Of a DNA stretch of 64,000 bases, positions 42,065 to 52,869 are shown piece after piece. The stretch comes from Colocasia esculenta (Eukaryota; Streptophyta; Magnoliopsida; Alismatales; Araceae). The first letter of the stretch is position 1; each line of letters opens with the position of its first letter. The stretch spans positions 20,743,346 through 20,807,345 of the forward strand of contig CM024766.1 in NCBI GenBank assembly GCA_014218235.1. Reading direction: 5' to 3'. The position numbers were made by a program, and so were the translations under genes. Under the pieces are notes generated by a model. The model saw only the letters and a program-made list of their open reading frames with translations, ran no database searches and was not told the origin of the DNA.

Positions 42065-43370
42065 AGTCTTGTATGCAATTGTTGAGGGGGAGTCATTGTC
42101 TTTCAATAAAACATTCTTGCTCATTCTATTTACACTTGATTCCATTCATATTTCTTCAATAATCCTCATGTTCACCTTGTGAAGGGAAGATACATGAAAG
42201 GGGAGTCATTGTCACATTCCTTGACTTCACTTATCTATCTTAAACCCAAAAATCATCAGAATGTTTGAGTCATTGTGCTATTTTCTTATGAGAGAATTAA
42301 GACATTGAAACTAAACTCATTGTGCATTTAGTTTAATTTCAAAGATTCAGAATCATTTCAAGGTTATGCAATCTTAATACTGAATGTTTTTAAAAATGAT
42401 TTGCAAAACTGAGTGGCTTTTGGCCCATGAGTGGCTTTAATATTTCACTTGTGTATGTTTAAGCTTTATTTTTTACGACATGTAAAGAATAATTTTTCTA
42501 AATTCATAGTCATGTCTTGTCTGGTCAAAGCAAACATATTCCTGCAAAATATCAAAAGAAAAATGATCAATCTGGAAAGATACAAACAGAGCAATGCAAA
42601 TTCTTAACCACTGAGTAACCGGGTCATTTCACCTAAAAAGTGATTTGTTTCGCGTCAAAAAGTGGAAATCAAAGTTTTCAACTCTGTATAAGATAATGAA
42701 AGTTAAACCACTGAGTAATCAGGAGGTCTTGCATCTGATCAATGTGATCTCTTGCACTGAAAAGTGAGATTTAACTAATTTATTCTTGTACTATTTCCCA
42801 GTTCAAAATGAAAACAAATCAAGACAGGATAGAAAAGCTCAAGACCTTAGTACAGTTCATGTTTACTGAGTTTAGATCTATTATTCCACATTGTGCTAAA
42901 ATTAAAGCTCCTAACATCCTTGTTAAATATTTATGCTCATTCATATAGGTCACTTTATTTCACATTTGCATCATTATTTTAACCTCATTCAGATCATTAT
43001 ATTTTGATATACTTTGTGTTGAGTGTGTCTTTGTGATTAAACTTTGTTGCACAATAACAAAAAACACAATAATTTCTCTCATATGTCAATATCACTTTGT
43101 CTCATTTATTTTGATCATTCCTGACCATTCCTTACTCCATTTCATTTCTTGGTCTCCAACCATCATTGTTTCTCTCTCTTGTATATCTTTTTGATGCTGT
43201 CAAAAAGGGGGAGAAAGGTCTCTAGAGGGAGAAAGGTCAAAGGGGAGAAAGTTCTTTAAAGGAGAAAGGTCTCTAGGGGAGAAATGTCAATAGGTGTATA
43301 TGATCAATGGGGGAGTTATTGTAGTCAAGGGAGTCAGGTTATTGGGAGATTGTGCATATGTTTTGTCATC

Positions 43371-43387
43371 AACAAAAAGAGGGAGAT
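43371..43387 (+). other. Polypurine tract of element B
   Basis: CAAAAAGAGGGAGAT directly precedes the 3' LTR start TGTTGGG. Confidence 0.8.
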
Positions 43388-45129
43388 TGTTGGGTTGAGT
43401 GTGTTTTGGAATTTCCTAAAGTTGTATTTTAATGATGACCAATGAACATCACTCATACTTTGATTTTGATGATGACATATTGTGATTTTAATGATGAGAT
43501 ATTATGATTTTAATGATGACATGTTATGATTTTAATGATGACATGTTGTGATTTTAATGATGACATGTTGTGATTTTAATGATGACATGTTGTGATTTTG
43601 ATGATGATATGTTGAACATGTTATACATTTTATACATATAACAATAATGCTTAAACAACATGTTTTTGATGTTTAATATCTCATATTTTAATGATAATAT
43701 CTTGTACTAATGGCTTATGTGTTAAATTTGCAGGTTCACACATTTTTGTCTTGATAGTGTCGACACTAGATCAAGTCAGGTCGACACTAGACCCAGTTTC
43801 CAACATATCAGTTTGCCTGACTAGGACAGCAGGTCGACACTAGATCAAGGCAGGTCGACACTAGATCAAGTCAGGTCGACAGTAGATCAAGCCAGATCAA
43901 CACTAGACCCAGTTTCCAGCAGATCAGTTTGCCTGACTGGGACAGTAGGTCGACACTAGATCAAGTCAGGTCGGCACACTCCGCCTGAAACTCAAAAACA
44001 TGAATTTCTCTGGACACGTGGCTGCTTGGGATTTAGGGGATTTGACCTAGGTTTTTGTGCCCATGCACCCCAAGGCACTTTATGGACATATGGGGCTATA
44101 AATACCCATGTTCCTTGTACCCCAAAGGCAAGGGAGCCCATACACTTCCAGAAGAAGCCTTTTGGCGGCCAAAGGGGGTTTTCCAGATCTGTCTCCATCT
44201 CCAGAAGCTGCAAGCCATCCGTTCAAGAGGAAGGACGTGGTAATCAAGGGGAATCCCTGGAGAGAAGGTTGTTGTGCAAGGTAAGGGAGCAGATCCAACT
44301 GAAGAGGCGCAGGAGAAGAAGGATTTCTGGCATTTCAGATGCCATCAAAGCAGAGCATCGCCAATTGAGGAGAATCTCCATCGATTTCCATCAAGGCTCC
44401 TCAATTGAAGCGTCTGCAAGGCCTCTTCATCGAAGAACACTTTTTCTACATCTATTTGCCTTATTTATGAGTTTGTTCTTCCTTATTTCGTCAATGAGAT
44501 TTGTGCATGAAGTTCTGCACAAATTTCTGTGTACCAAACTGTTTTGAATCAGATCATTGCTAGAGGATCTGATCTCTTTTGTGTTTGATCTAGATTTTGT
44601 ATTGTGAGCCGTCGAGCTCTGGTTTGTGAGTCGTCGCACTCACTGTGTGGTTTGAGCCGTCGTGCTCAATTTGGAGTCGTCGTACTCCGGTTGTTGTTTG
44701 AGCCGTCGTGCTCGGTTTGGAGTAGTCGTGCTCCAGGTGTTTCTTGAGTCGTCGTGCTCAAGGGTGTTTGGAGTCGTCGTGCTCTTGTGTGAGTTGTACT
44801 CAAGGTTTTGAGTAGTGTGGCCTCACTATGTGAGGGGTGGACGTAGGAGTCACTGGAGGTGATTTCCGAACCACCTAAAATCCTCTGTGCAGTGGTTTGA
44901 ATTGTGGTTTGACTTTGTTTTACGCTAGATTCATGCATAAGGATTTCGTTCACACTACTAATTGATTTGCTCACACACACTAATCACACTTCTGATCAGT
45001 AAATTGTTTGGGTGATTTGATCTCTAATTCGAAGTAATTTTAATTTGCTTAAGCTTCCGCGTTAATTAGTGTTAGATCTATTCAACCCCCCCTTCTAGAT
45101 CTGATCCATCCACCCATCCGATCCTAACA
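43388..45129 (+). repeat. 3' LTR of element B
   Basis: 1742 bp, partner of 36748-38669. TATA box at 44096-44104, micro-hairpin array 44503-44804. It has fewer 22-bp and 116-bp tandem units than the 5' LTR. Confidence 0.9.
44503..44804 (+). repeat. Micro-hairpin array of element B 3' LTR
   Basis: About ten units: GTGCA/TGCAC; GAGC/GCTC; GTGAGT/ACTCAC; TTGAGC/GCTCAA; GGAGT/ACTCC; a unit with a mismatch; GGAG/CTCC; CTTGAG/CTCAAG; and GAGT/ACTC at the end. Loop CGTCGT is retained in most. Confidence 0.82.
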
Positions 45130-45506
45130 CTCCTCCTCCTCCTCCTCCATCCTCCTAATGGACTTCATATTTTGATGATGTCAAAGGGGGAGAAGGACAT
45201 CTATTTGAATGAGAACTTTTTGTAATGAATGTGAATGAACAAATGTATGTAGATATCAAACTGTGTTGGTTTTTGGCCATTAATGGGAAGCTATGGTTAT
45301 TAGTAACATTGTGCCTCTTGATTATGAAAATGTCAATTGTTACTAAATTGTGCTAAATGTCTTTTGATGAATGTGAATGAATGTTCATTGTTATTCAGTG
45401 TGTATGTGAATGGATGTTGTGTGAATGGATACTTGAAAATCACAATCCTTTAAAAATTCAAACTTTCATGTTGACTTAATATTGTCATCATCAAAAAGGG
45501 GGAGAT
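45130..45506 (+). other. Element A 3' tail: end of env-like frame and polypurine tract
   Basis: This resumes element A after B: a (CTC)n run encoding a short Pro tail and a TAA near 45158, then non-coding DNA with TCAAAGGGGGAGAAGG (45180) and the polypurine tract CAAAAAGGGGGAGAT (45492-45506) before the 3' LTR. Confidence 0.75.
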
Positions 45507-47199
45507 TGTTGGGTTGAGTGTGAATATAATTCTTTTTCCCTCATATTTTGATGATGACAAGTTGTGATTTTAATGCACAATAATTGGAACATGTTAAATG
45601 CACAACACATGTAATGACCATATTAAAAAAGCATGTTTTCAAACACATTTATCATTTATTTTTATGATAATACATTGGACTAATGAAATATGTGTTTATT
45701 TCTCAGGAACACACAATTCTTGCAAGGGTAGTGTCGACACACCCCATACTGGTGTCGACACAATGCTCCAAGCCCTAAGGCAAAAGATGAAGAAATGGTC
45801 AAGTGGTGTCGACAAAAGATCAAGTAGTGTCGACACTAGACCCAGCTCCCAGAGAACATTGTCAACAGGTCTGGACAGTGTGTCGACACTAGACCAGATG
45901 GTGTCGACACTAGATGCCTCTCCTAGAAGGCCTATTTTGCAATTTTCTACCAGGTGTCGACACTAGATGAAGTGGTGTCAACACTAGAGACCCTTTCCAG
46001 AGAAGCTATTTTGCCAGTCGGTGATAGTGTGTCGACACACCCCATGGGCAGGTCGACACACTCCGGAAACGTTTTGACTTAAAGTCACATCTGAACATGT
46101 GGCACTCTAGGGATTTGGTGGATCGGCCTTGAATCATGTGCCCACGACCCCCAAGGGTACTTTTGGACACTTTGGGCTATAAATACTCTCCTAATTGGCC
46201 ATCCAACCACAAGAGAGCCTCCAAGAGCCTTCCAGAAATCTTTTTGGCGGCAGAGAGAGCTCTCCTCCCTATTCTTGCTCCCCTTTTGCTTCTCCAACCC
46301 AATTCCCACATCTCCAAGCACAAGAAGTGAAGATTGATCCAAGATGAAGTAGTATGATCAACTTCGAAGTGTGCAGATCAAGTAGAAGCAGACATTTGTG
46401 AAGATTTTGAGGAAGATCCCAAAGCCCAAAGCACAGAGCATCGGCCAGGGACTTCAGGGAATCAAGCCTCTTCACAATTCAGCATATACAAGGGAGTATA
46501 CTTGAAGAACAAGGATCTTTCAGAATATTCCTCAATTCCCTTGTGTCTTCTGAGTCATTCTAAGATTGTGCATGAGTTGTTGCACCAGTCTCTTGAATGA
46601 ACTCTTGATAGATCAGATCATTGCTAGAGGATCTGGATCTTGTGTTTTTTGTTCTAGCAAATTGTTTGTGAGCCTGTGTGCTCAGTGGTTGAGTCGTTGT
46701 ACTCAGTGGTTGAGTCGTTGTACTCAGTGTTTGAGTCGTTGCACTCAGGTGGTTGGTTCTAGAGTAGTCTTGCTCTAGAGGTTGTGTGAGTTGTAGAACT
46801 CAGTGTTTGGAGTTGTCAAGCTCCAGTGTGTGGTGTATCCAGGTTGTTTAGTGGATCCTCACAGTGTGAGGGGTGGATGTAGGAATCACATGGTGTGATT
46901 TCCGAACCACCTAAAAAATCTCTATGCAGTGGTTTGTGTGTGACTTAATTTCACATTGTGCTAGATGTATGCATAGGGTTTTTCGAATTCACTTTTAATA
47001 TACTTGATTCCACACTTCAATCATCTAATTCACACAATCACTCATCAGATCTATAAATTGCTCTTTCAAATTGCCTATGATTCCATGCATTGTTTTAAAT
47101 TGGCTAAGATTCCGCAATAGTTGGCCTAGATCTATTCAACCCCCCCCCCCCCCCCCCCCCCCCCCTTCTAGATCTTGTCCATCCTTTTTCGATCCTACA
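45507..47199 (+). repeat. 3' LTR of element A
   Basis: 1693 bp. Starts TGTTGGGTTGAGTGTG; GTCGACAC cluster about 45728-46070; TATA box 46178-46186; micro-hairpin array 46568-46826; a run of about 26 C at 47140-47165; end GATCCTACA. Confidence 0.92.
46568..46826 (+). repeat. Micro-hairpin array of element A 3' LTR
   Basis: Same units as the 5' LTR (GTGCA/TGCAC, TGAGC/GCTCA, several TGAGT/ACTCA with loop CGTTGT, CTAGAG/CTCTAG, GGAG/CTCC). Small differences from the 5' LTR include a restored unit at 46709-46725 where the 5' LTR has a broken one. Confidence 0.8.
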
Positions 47200-47363
47200 G
47201 GTTTACCCAAGACTCGTGGTGGTCTCGACGCCATATGGGTCATTGTGGACTGACTAACCAAATCCGCCCACTTTCTGCCTATAAAGAGTAAGTGGTCAGT
47301 GGAGGTACTAGTTGCCTTATATGTCAAGCAGATTGTAAGACTACATGGCATTCCCCTCAATCA
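47200..47363 (+). pseudogene. Ty3 integrase fragment
   Basis: About 55 codons match the integrase core of the Tekay-like element at the other end of the window: LPKTRGGLDAIWVIVD, a TGA where Arg is usual, then LTKSAHFLPIKSKWSVEVLV and YVKQIVRLHGIP. It stops abruptly near 47363. It is the right-hand flank of element A, so A may have landed in a Ty3 element; the matching left flank is not visible because the left side of A is truncated. Confidence 0.85.
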
Positions 47364-47550
47364 AGTTCTCAGGAGGAGGCCAATAGAAACATGACCATAA
47401 ATGATGTTTTTCATTTGGTCCTTAAGCAATAAGAAATTCTCAGTATCAAACAAATGCAACTTCATAAAATGGATGCAAAATTTGATTGTGTTACAGATGA
47501 AAAAAATGATGTATCAGTTTATATGCAATTTAGACAAACACAACCACTCT

Positions 47551-49434
47551 ATGCCAGCTACTACACGATCTGTAGTTGTGCCTCAAGAACAAGGGCCAGC
47601 AGTAGCAGCAGAAGAAAGAGCAGCAATAGAAAAATTAGCAGCAGCAGTAGCGGAAACAACAACCACAAAAATACCAGTGTCAGAGGCAGATGCAGCTGAA
47701 CCTCCCTCAAAGTCTCAAAATAAGGTTTTCAAGCACCAAGTAAAGAGGAAACTGGTTAAATCTGGGTCCATTCTTTTTCCAACCAAACCTCTTTTTCCTT
47801 CACCTCAAGACAAAACCCTTCCCCCTTCAACCAAATCTCCTTCTCCTCCACCTCAAGATGCAACTCTTCCAACTCAACCCTCTTCATCCCCTTCACACAA
47901 ACCATCAGCAGAACTACCTACTTCCTCTAACCCTACACCACAAAGACAACCCTCTTCTTCCACTCCTCACCCTCAACATCTTATTAAGCAGGAAGATTTC
48001 ATAGAGCCTCCCTCATCACTCTATTAGACTGTAGAAAAATTTCCCCTAGAACTTACTATCTCCGGTGAGGATTCATTTAATGAGGATTTTCCACCCAAAC
48101 ATCCATCGGCTCTTCACCTATGTCCACCTTCCTTTTTCTCCTCTCCTCCCCGAACACCAAATCTAACTAGTCAACCTCTAGCTCAAAAGCCTCTTACAGA
48201 TGAGGCTCTCTCTAAGACTAGTGAGAAAAGAAAAGGTGAAGCTATGAGTAGAGACTTTCCTCTATTTTGGTATGCCTTCATTTATCATTCAAGGGAGCAT
48301 TTAGAGATTTTTTTTAAAATTTTTTAGTTAAAAGCATTTTTGGAAGTACATGGGATGACTTAGTACAAGTTTGAGGATTTGTTGCCCATTTTGATACAAA
48401 CCAAAGAAATTTCTCTTAAAGATTTTAATAAAATTGTCAGCTGAACTCATTGTCTCTCTCTTGAAGAATTTCTCAGAATATATCAAGGAGAAGCAGCTAA
48501 ATTCAGATTAGCTAATGTAGGTAGATTTGCACCTCTATCTGATCAAAATCATTTGAATTTGTGATTATATAACCAATTTTGCCCCTCTCTTAAAAATCAT
48601 CAAGAGAACATCACTAGGATGAAGGTCTTTAATGAAAAAAAATTCAAGCACCATCTAGCTGATGTCAGTAAGGGTCATTGGGCCATGCAATTAAAAAGGC
48701 AAAGAAACATTACATCCTTTATGACCATTGGATTGCCCTCCAATTTGTTCCCTTGTATTATAGGTGCAACCAGTACAAGAACAGATTTTGCCATAGTAAT
48801 CTTCAACAGACATATCAAATTGACAGTTAGATACAAGATCAAGTATAATAAAGTCCATACATTTCATAGATTTTCACTCATTCACATACAAAAATCCATC
48901 CAATACCTCAAGGACTTTCAACCTTGTTTTGCAGAATCAGAGAGACTAAATGCAAGTCAATGGGCAGTTAGATATCTAGTAGCAGCCAAAGAACACCAAA
49001 AGAGTAAACTATCTTTGTCTATTTTTTGACCAAAGAATAAGACTCACTCCGAAAATTTCTTAAAGTCAAGTGGGAGAACAAATATCAGATCTATTATCAA
49101 GCCAAATCTGAAGCACATTCGAAAGGCCTACACTAGAACATCACAAATTATGATTTCTTGCGCAAGGCTGGGAGCAGATAGTTTATTTTCTCTTCGACAG
49201 ACTTTAGGGAATCAAGCCTTTCATCAAAAGGTCTATTGGTATCATCTCTGACACCTGAAATCCTATAGGAAACTTCCCTCCATTGGTCAATCCTACAACA
49301 TAGACATCTCTCTATTCACTCACAATTTTGATTCTAATGAGTCGAAATTATGGGATCTTCTGCAACCCTTCCTCATTCAACTTTCCCCCACTTTTTATCT
49401 TCCTAGGTCCTCCTGATCACCTAGGACTTGTAAC

Positions 49435-49471
<37 letters not shown>

Positions 49472-49560
49472 TTCTTTAGTGCATTTTTTCCTCAACTCGC
49501 TTTTGAGTTGGATTTTATGTTAATGTCACAAAGGGGGAGAAATATATAGAAGATCTCACG
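47551..49560 (+). pseudogene. Decayed SIRE-type post-pol (env-like) frame without its pol
   Basis: The ATG at 47551 opens MPATTRSVVVPQEQGPAVAA, an Ala/Glu-rich start followed by a Pro/Ser/Thr-rich stretch to 48027. Readable blocks continue with stops through about 49029 (FPLFWYAFIYHSREHLEIFF, LADVSKGHWAMQLKRQRNIT). Composition and layout resemble the post-pol frame of element A, and the tail ends with CACAAAGGGGGAGAA at 49532, like the AAAGGGGGAGAAGG after A's frame. No LTR or primer-binding site separates it from the gag of element D. It could be the remains of an older SIRE copy. Sequence similarity to A's protein is not obvious by eye, so the call is moderate. Confidence 0.5.
49439..49466. 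repeat. (AT)n microsatellite
   Basis: A simple dinucleotide run of about 13 units within the decayed frame. Confidence 0.95.
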
Positions 49561-49579
49561 ATCTGAAGAGCAAAGATAA

Positions 49580-51340
49580 ATGGCAGCTCAAGGGTATGCA
49601 GAAGGCCAGTCAGTCAACAGACCACCATTTTTCGATGGTGAAGACTATAACTACTGGAAGACCAGAATAGAGTTTTTCCTTCAAGGTTTCTATTTTCAAA
49701 TCTAGTCAATCATAGAAGAAGGAGATTTAGTAGTTCTCAACAATAGAGATAATTGGATAGAAGATGACAAGAAGAAAATATCCTTAAACTGCAAAGCAAA
49801 AAGCATCTTGTGCTGTGCGCTAAGCAAGAAGGAGTTCAACAGGATCTCAGCATACAAATCCGCTATGGAAATGTGGGAAAAGTTGAGAATCACATATGGC
49901 ACAAACAAATTGAAGGAAACCAGAATAGATATTCTAGTAGCTCAATATGTGCGATTTATGATGCAATCAAGAGAATCAATCACTTACATGTACAGTAGAT
50001 TCACAGACATTACAAATGGTCTGGCTGGTCTTGGAAAGCAATATGAAATGGGGGATATGGTAAGTAAAATCTTAAGATCCCTACCAGCCTTGTGGACTCC
50101 AAAGGTGACAGCCATAGAAGAGGTAAATGACTTGAGAAGGATGTTGCTGGAAAAGCTTGTTGGGTCACTCATGGCCCATGAGATTAACATGGAAAGGTTA
50201 GGTGAATCCCCTAGCAGAAAGAAGCATAGCAATGAGCTAAAAGATACAGAAGGTAGCACTGAAGAAAAATCAGAAGATGAAGATAGCAGTGGGGATAGCA
50301 AAGATGAAGAAGCTCTTCTATCCAGAAGACTGCAGCGAATATTGGCAAAGAAAAAATATCAATCTAGAAGAAGACATTTTAAGAAAGGAAAAGATCTCAG
50401 AAAATCTGAAGGAAAAGAGCTCAAAAAATCAGAACCCATATGCTATGAATGCAAGAAACCTGGACACATCATGGCCGAGTGTCCAAAGCTGAAGAAGATG
50501 GATCTTAGAAAGAAGGACAACGTAAAGAAATTCAGAAAATACAAGAAGAAGGCCATGGCAGCTGCATGGGACAATGACAGTGACTCAGACAGTGAGTCAA
50601 GCTCAACCGAGGAAGAAGAAGAAAAGGCCAACCTGGCCTTCATGGAAAACACCGATGACAAGGTAACATCTGATTCCTCATTCACTTCCTGTGATGAGTC
50701 TGATTCTGATAGTTTAGATGATGTGTTTAATGAGTTATATAGTAAATATAAAGATGTGTGTAAATTATTAAAAATCACTAAGAAAAATCATGCCTGTGTA
50801 GAAATTACTAACTCAGACTTAAAGTCAGAAACCGAGCCTGAATTAAAGAGGAGAAATAATTTATTATGTGAAGATCTAAAAGTTAAAAATGATCAGATAG
50901 CTAATCTGGAAAGTTAGGAAACTGTAAGTAAACTTAAACAAGAAATTAACACACTAACAAAAGAAAATGAATATTTATCCAGTACAATTGAAAATTTTAC
51001 AAAAGGTAAATCATCCTTAATATTAAAGCGAGCTAGAAGATCAGGAAAAAAAAAACAAGGTTTAGGATATACTCCACCTGATAATGAAGAAACTATAGTT
51101 CATCCTAAAGTGTATCCAACACCAAAATTTGAAGGTGAAAAAGATACTGAATATAAATCCAATTTTAAATATATTCCAAATGAAAAATAAAGTAAAACAT
51201 CATGTTGTAGTCACTGTAATAAACTAGGACATACTAAAATAACTTGTCCAACAAAAAATCTAAAATAGATAATTGAAAGAAAAAATGATGAAACTAACCA
51301 GCAAGGACCCAAAAGAACTTGGGTACCTATGTCTTAGTGT
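49580..51340 (+). pseudogene. Copia Gag of element D (decayed)
   Basis: The ATG at 49580 opens MAAQGYAEGQSVNRPPFFDG. The frame meets TAG at 49703-49705, where copia Gags usually have Trp, and continues in the same frame to TAG at 50915-50917 and beyond. The capsid-type domain is at about residues 20-210 (MEMWEKLRITYGTNKLKETR, KILRSLPALWTPKVTAIEEV). The first knuckle, CYECKKPGHIMAEC, is at 50441-50482, then acidic and coiled-coil regions. A second knuckle, CSHCNKLGHTKITC, is at 51206-51247, an uncommon distance of about 750 bp from the first. The end GPKRTWVP near 51305 matches the usual junction with protease. No LTR or primer-binding site lies upstream. Confidence 0.88.
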
Positions 51341-52860
51341 TTCTATTGCAGGGAAGCCTTAGAGCATCAAAATGGTACCTAGACAGCGGGTGCTCAAGGC
51401 ATATGACAGGTAACAAAAAGCTATTTTCGTTCATCAAGGATGAAGAAGGTACAGTGACATATGGCGACAACGGAAAATAAACTATGATAGGTTATGGATC
51501 AGTTGGCAGTCAAGGCAGAACTCTTATAGAAGATGTCCTATGTGTGAAAGGACTCAAGCACAATCTAATCAGCATCAGTCAACTTTGTGACAAAGGGCAT
51601 CAAGTTAAGTTTCAAGAGACTAAGTGCAGTATCATGAAAGATGGTGTAATAGTGTTCGAAGCCTGTAGAGAAAGAAATCTTTATGTGCTTCATCTAGAAG
51701 AACTGAAGGATCATGATGTATGTCTTTCGGCAAACAAGGATCAATCAACTAAACTGTAGCATAGGAGATTGGGCCACTATAGTCGGGATGGAATCAGAAA
51801 ATTAGTTAAGAGAAATTTAGTAGAAGGTCTGCCCAAGATAAGTTCAAGGATAGAGGGTGTGTGCGAACCTTGTGCAAAAGGGAAGCATACAAAATCATCC
51901 TTCAAGTCTAAAACAGTTGTAACCACTTCTAAACCTTTAGAACTATTGCATATGGATCTATTAGGGCCGATGAGAACAACCAGTTTAGGAGGAAAGAACT
52001 TTGGGTTTGTGATTGTAGATGATTACTTTAGATTTTCTTGGGTATCTTTTTGGAACATAAGGATGATACCTTTGACAGTTTTGTTAATTTCAGTAAGAAA
52101 GTTCAGAAAGACAAGAAGTTTAGTATAATAAGCATTCGATCAGATCATGAAGGAGAATTTCAAAATGAAAGATTTGCAGAATTTTGTGACGATCAAGGAA
52201 TTGAGCATAACTTCTCAGCACCAAGGACACCCTAGCAAAATGGAGTAGCTGAGAGGAAAAATTGGACCTTATTGGATATCGCAAGAACAATGCTATCAGA
52301 ATATAATCTTCCAAGATATTTCTGGGCTGAAGCAATCAACACTGCATGTTATATAATTAATAGAGTGATGATCAACCCAATCCTGAAGAAGACTGCATAC
52401 GAGCTTTACAAGCAAAAGAAACAAAAGATCAGTCATTTCAGAACCTTCGGTTGTCCTTACTTCATCCACAATAATGGCAAGAGAGATATTGGTAATCTAG
52501 ATTCAAAGTCTGATGAAGGTATATTTATGGGGTATGCTTCTAAACCAAAAGACTATAGAGTATTTAACAAACAAAGTTTATTAATTGAGCAAACTGTACA
52601 CATTATCTTTGATGAATCTAACCCTTCCTTGAGAAAGGAAGTAGATAGTGATAATGATGATGCAGATAATTTGTCCAAGAAACTAAGGATACATCTATCC
52701 AGGACAATGGAAATCCACCCTCGGAAGAGCTACAACAAAAAGATCTATCTCATGATGATCTTTCAAAGGAATGGAGATTTAAGAAGGATCACCCATTGGA
52801 GATCCATCAGTTAGGGTAAGAACTAGAGGTAATGTAATTCGTTGTGATTACCTAGCCTTG
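51341..52860 (+). pseudogene. Copia protease and integrase of element D (decayed)
   Basis: The protease active site DSG is at 51382-51390 (WYLDSGCSRHMTGNKKLF), with a TAA before MIGYGSVGSQ. Integrase zinc domain: HRRLGHYSRDGIRKLVKRN and CEPCAKGKHTKSSF, with TAG at 51757-51759 in place of the usual Trp. Core: ELLHMDLLGPMRT, VIVDDYFRFSWV, a frameshift near 52050, then IISIRSDHEGEFQNERF and SAPRTP followed by TAG (in place of Gln) and NGVAERKN. The GKR-type tail includes FRTFGCPYFIHNNGKRDIGN. Four or more disabling changes. Confidence 0.92.
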
Positions 52861-52869
52861 TATCTCAAA

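Larger units (their letters stand above)
40686..43387 (+). other. Non-coding 3' interior of element B
   Basis: 2.7 kb without pol. It holds three copies of the candidate structured RNA element (40934, 41584, 41971) and several purine tracts of the form GGGGGAG (42087, 42199, 43209, 43311), with short repeated GGGAGAAAGGTC words at 43205-43290. No supported gene. Confidence 0.75.
36748..45129 (+). mobile_element. Non-autonomous SIRE-like element B, nested in element A
   Basis: Two LTRs (36748-38669, 43388-45129), both TGTTGGGTTGAG...CCTAACA, enclose a primer-binding site, gag-derived coding DNA (coiled coil and two zinc knuckles), about 2.7 kb of non-coding DNA and a purine tract. No protease, integrase, reverse transcriptase or RNase H motif is present in the 4.7-kb interior. 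It would depend on enzymes from another element. It is inserted in a (CTC)n run at the end of the element A env-like frame. The flanks are CTCCTCT and CTCCTCC, so the exact target-site duplication is ambiguous in the microsatellite. Confidence 0.88.
22438..47199 (+). mobile_element. Ty1/copia SIRE/Maximus-type retrotransposon A, with two nested insertions
   Basis: Two similar LTRs (22438-24102 and 45507-47199) enclose a tRNA-Met primer-binding site, gag, pol in copia order (protease, integrase, reverse transcriptase, RNase H) and a long post-pol frame, the hallmark of SIRE elements. A solo LTR (31397-34908) and element B (36748-45129) interrupt the post-pol region. The 5' LTR lacks about 17 bp at its start (the TGTTGGGTTGAGTG end seen at 45507) and abuts another LTR fragment. 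The right flank is a Ty3 integrase fragment. A target-site duplication therefore cannot be tested. All frames carry stops. Confidence 0.92.

Noticed and set aside
44026..44547. 173-codon frame across the element B 3' LTR (also 37810-38088)
   Set aside because: It spans TATA box and leader of an LTR; the conserved copy is simply the partner LTR.
36723..45140. Clean 5-bp target-site duplication for element B
   Set aside because: The insertion lies in a (CTC)n run. CCTCT and CTCCT can be aligned in several ways, so no unique duplication can be stated.
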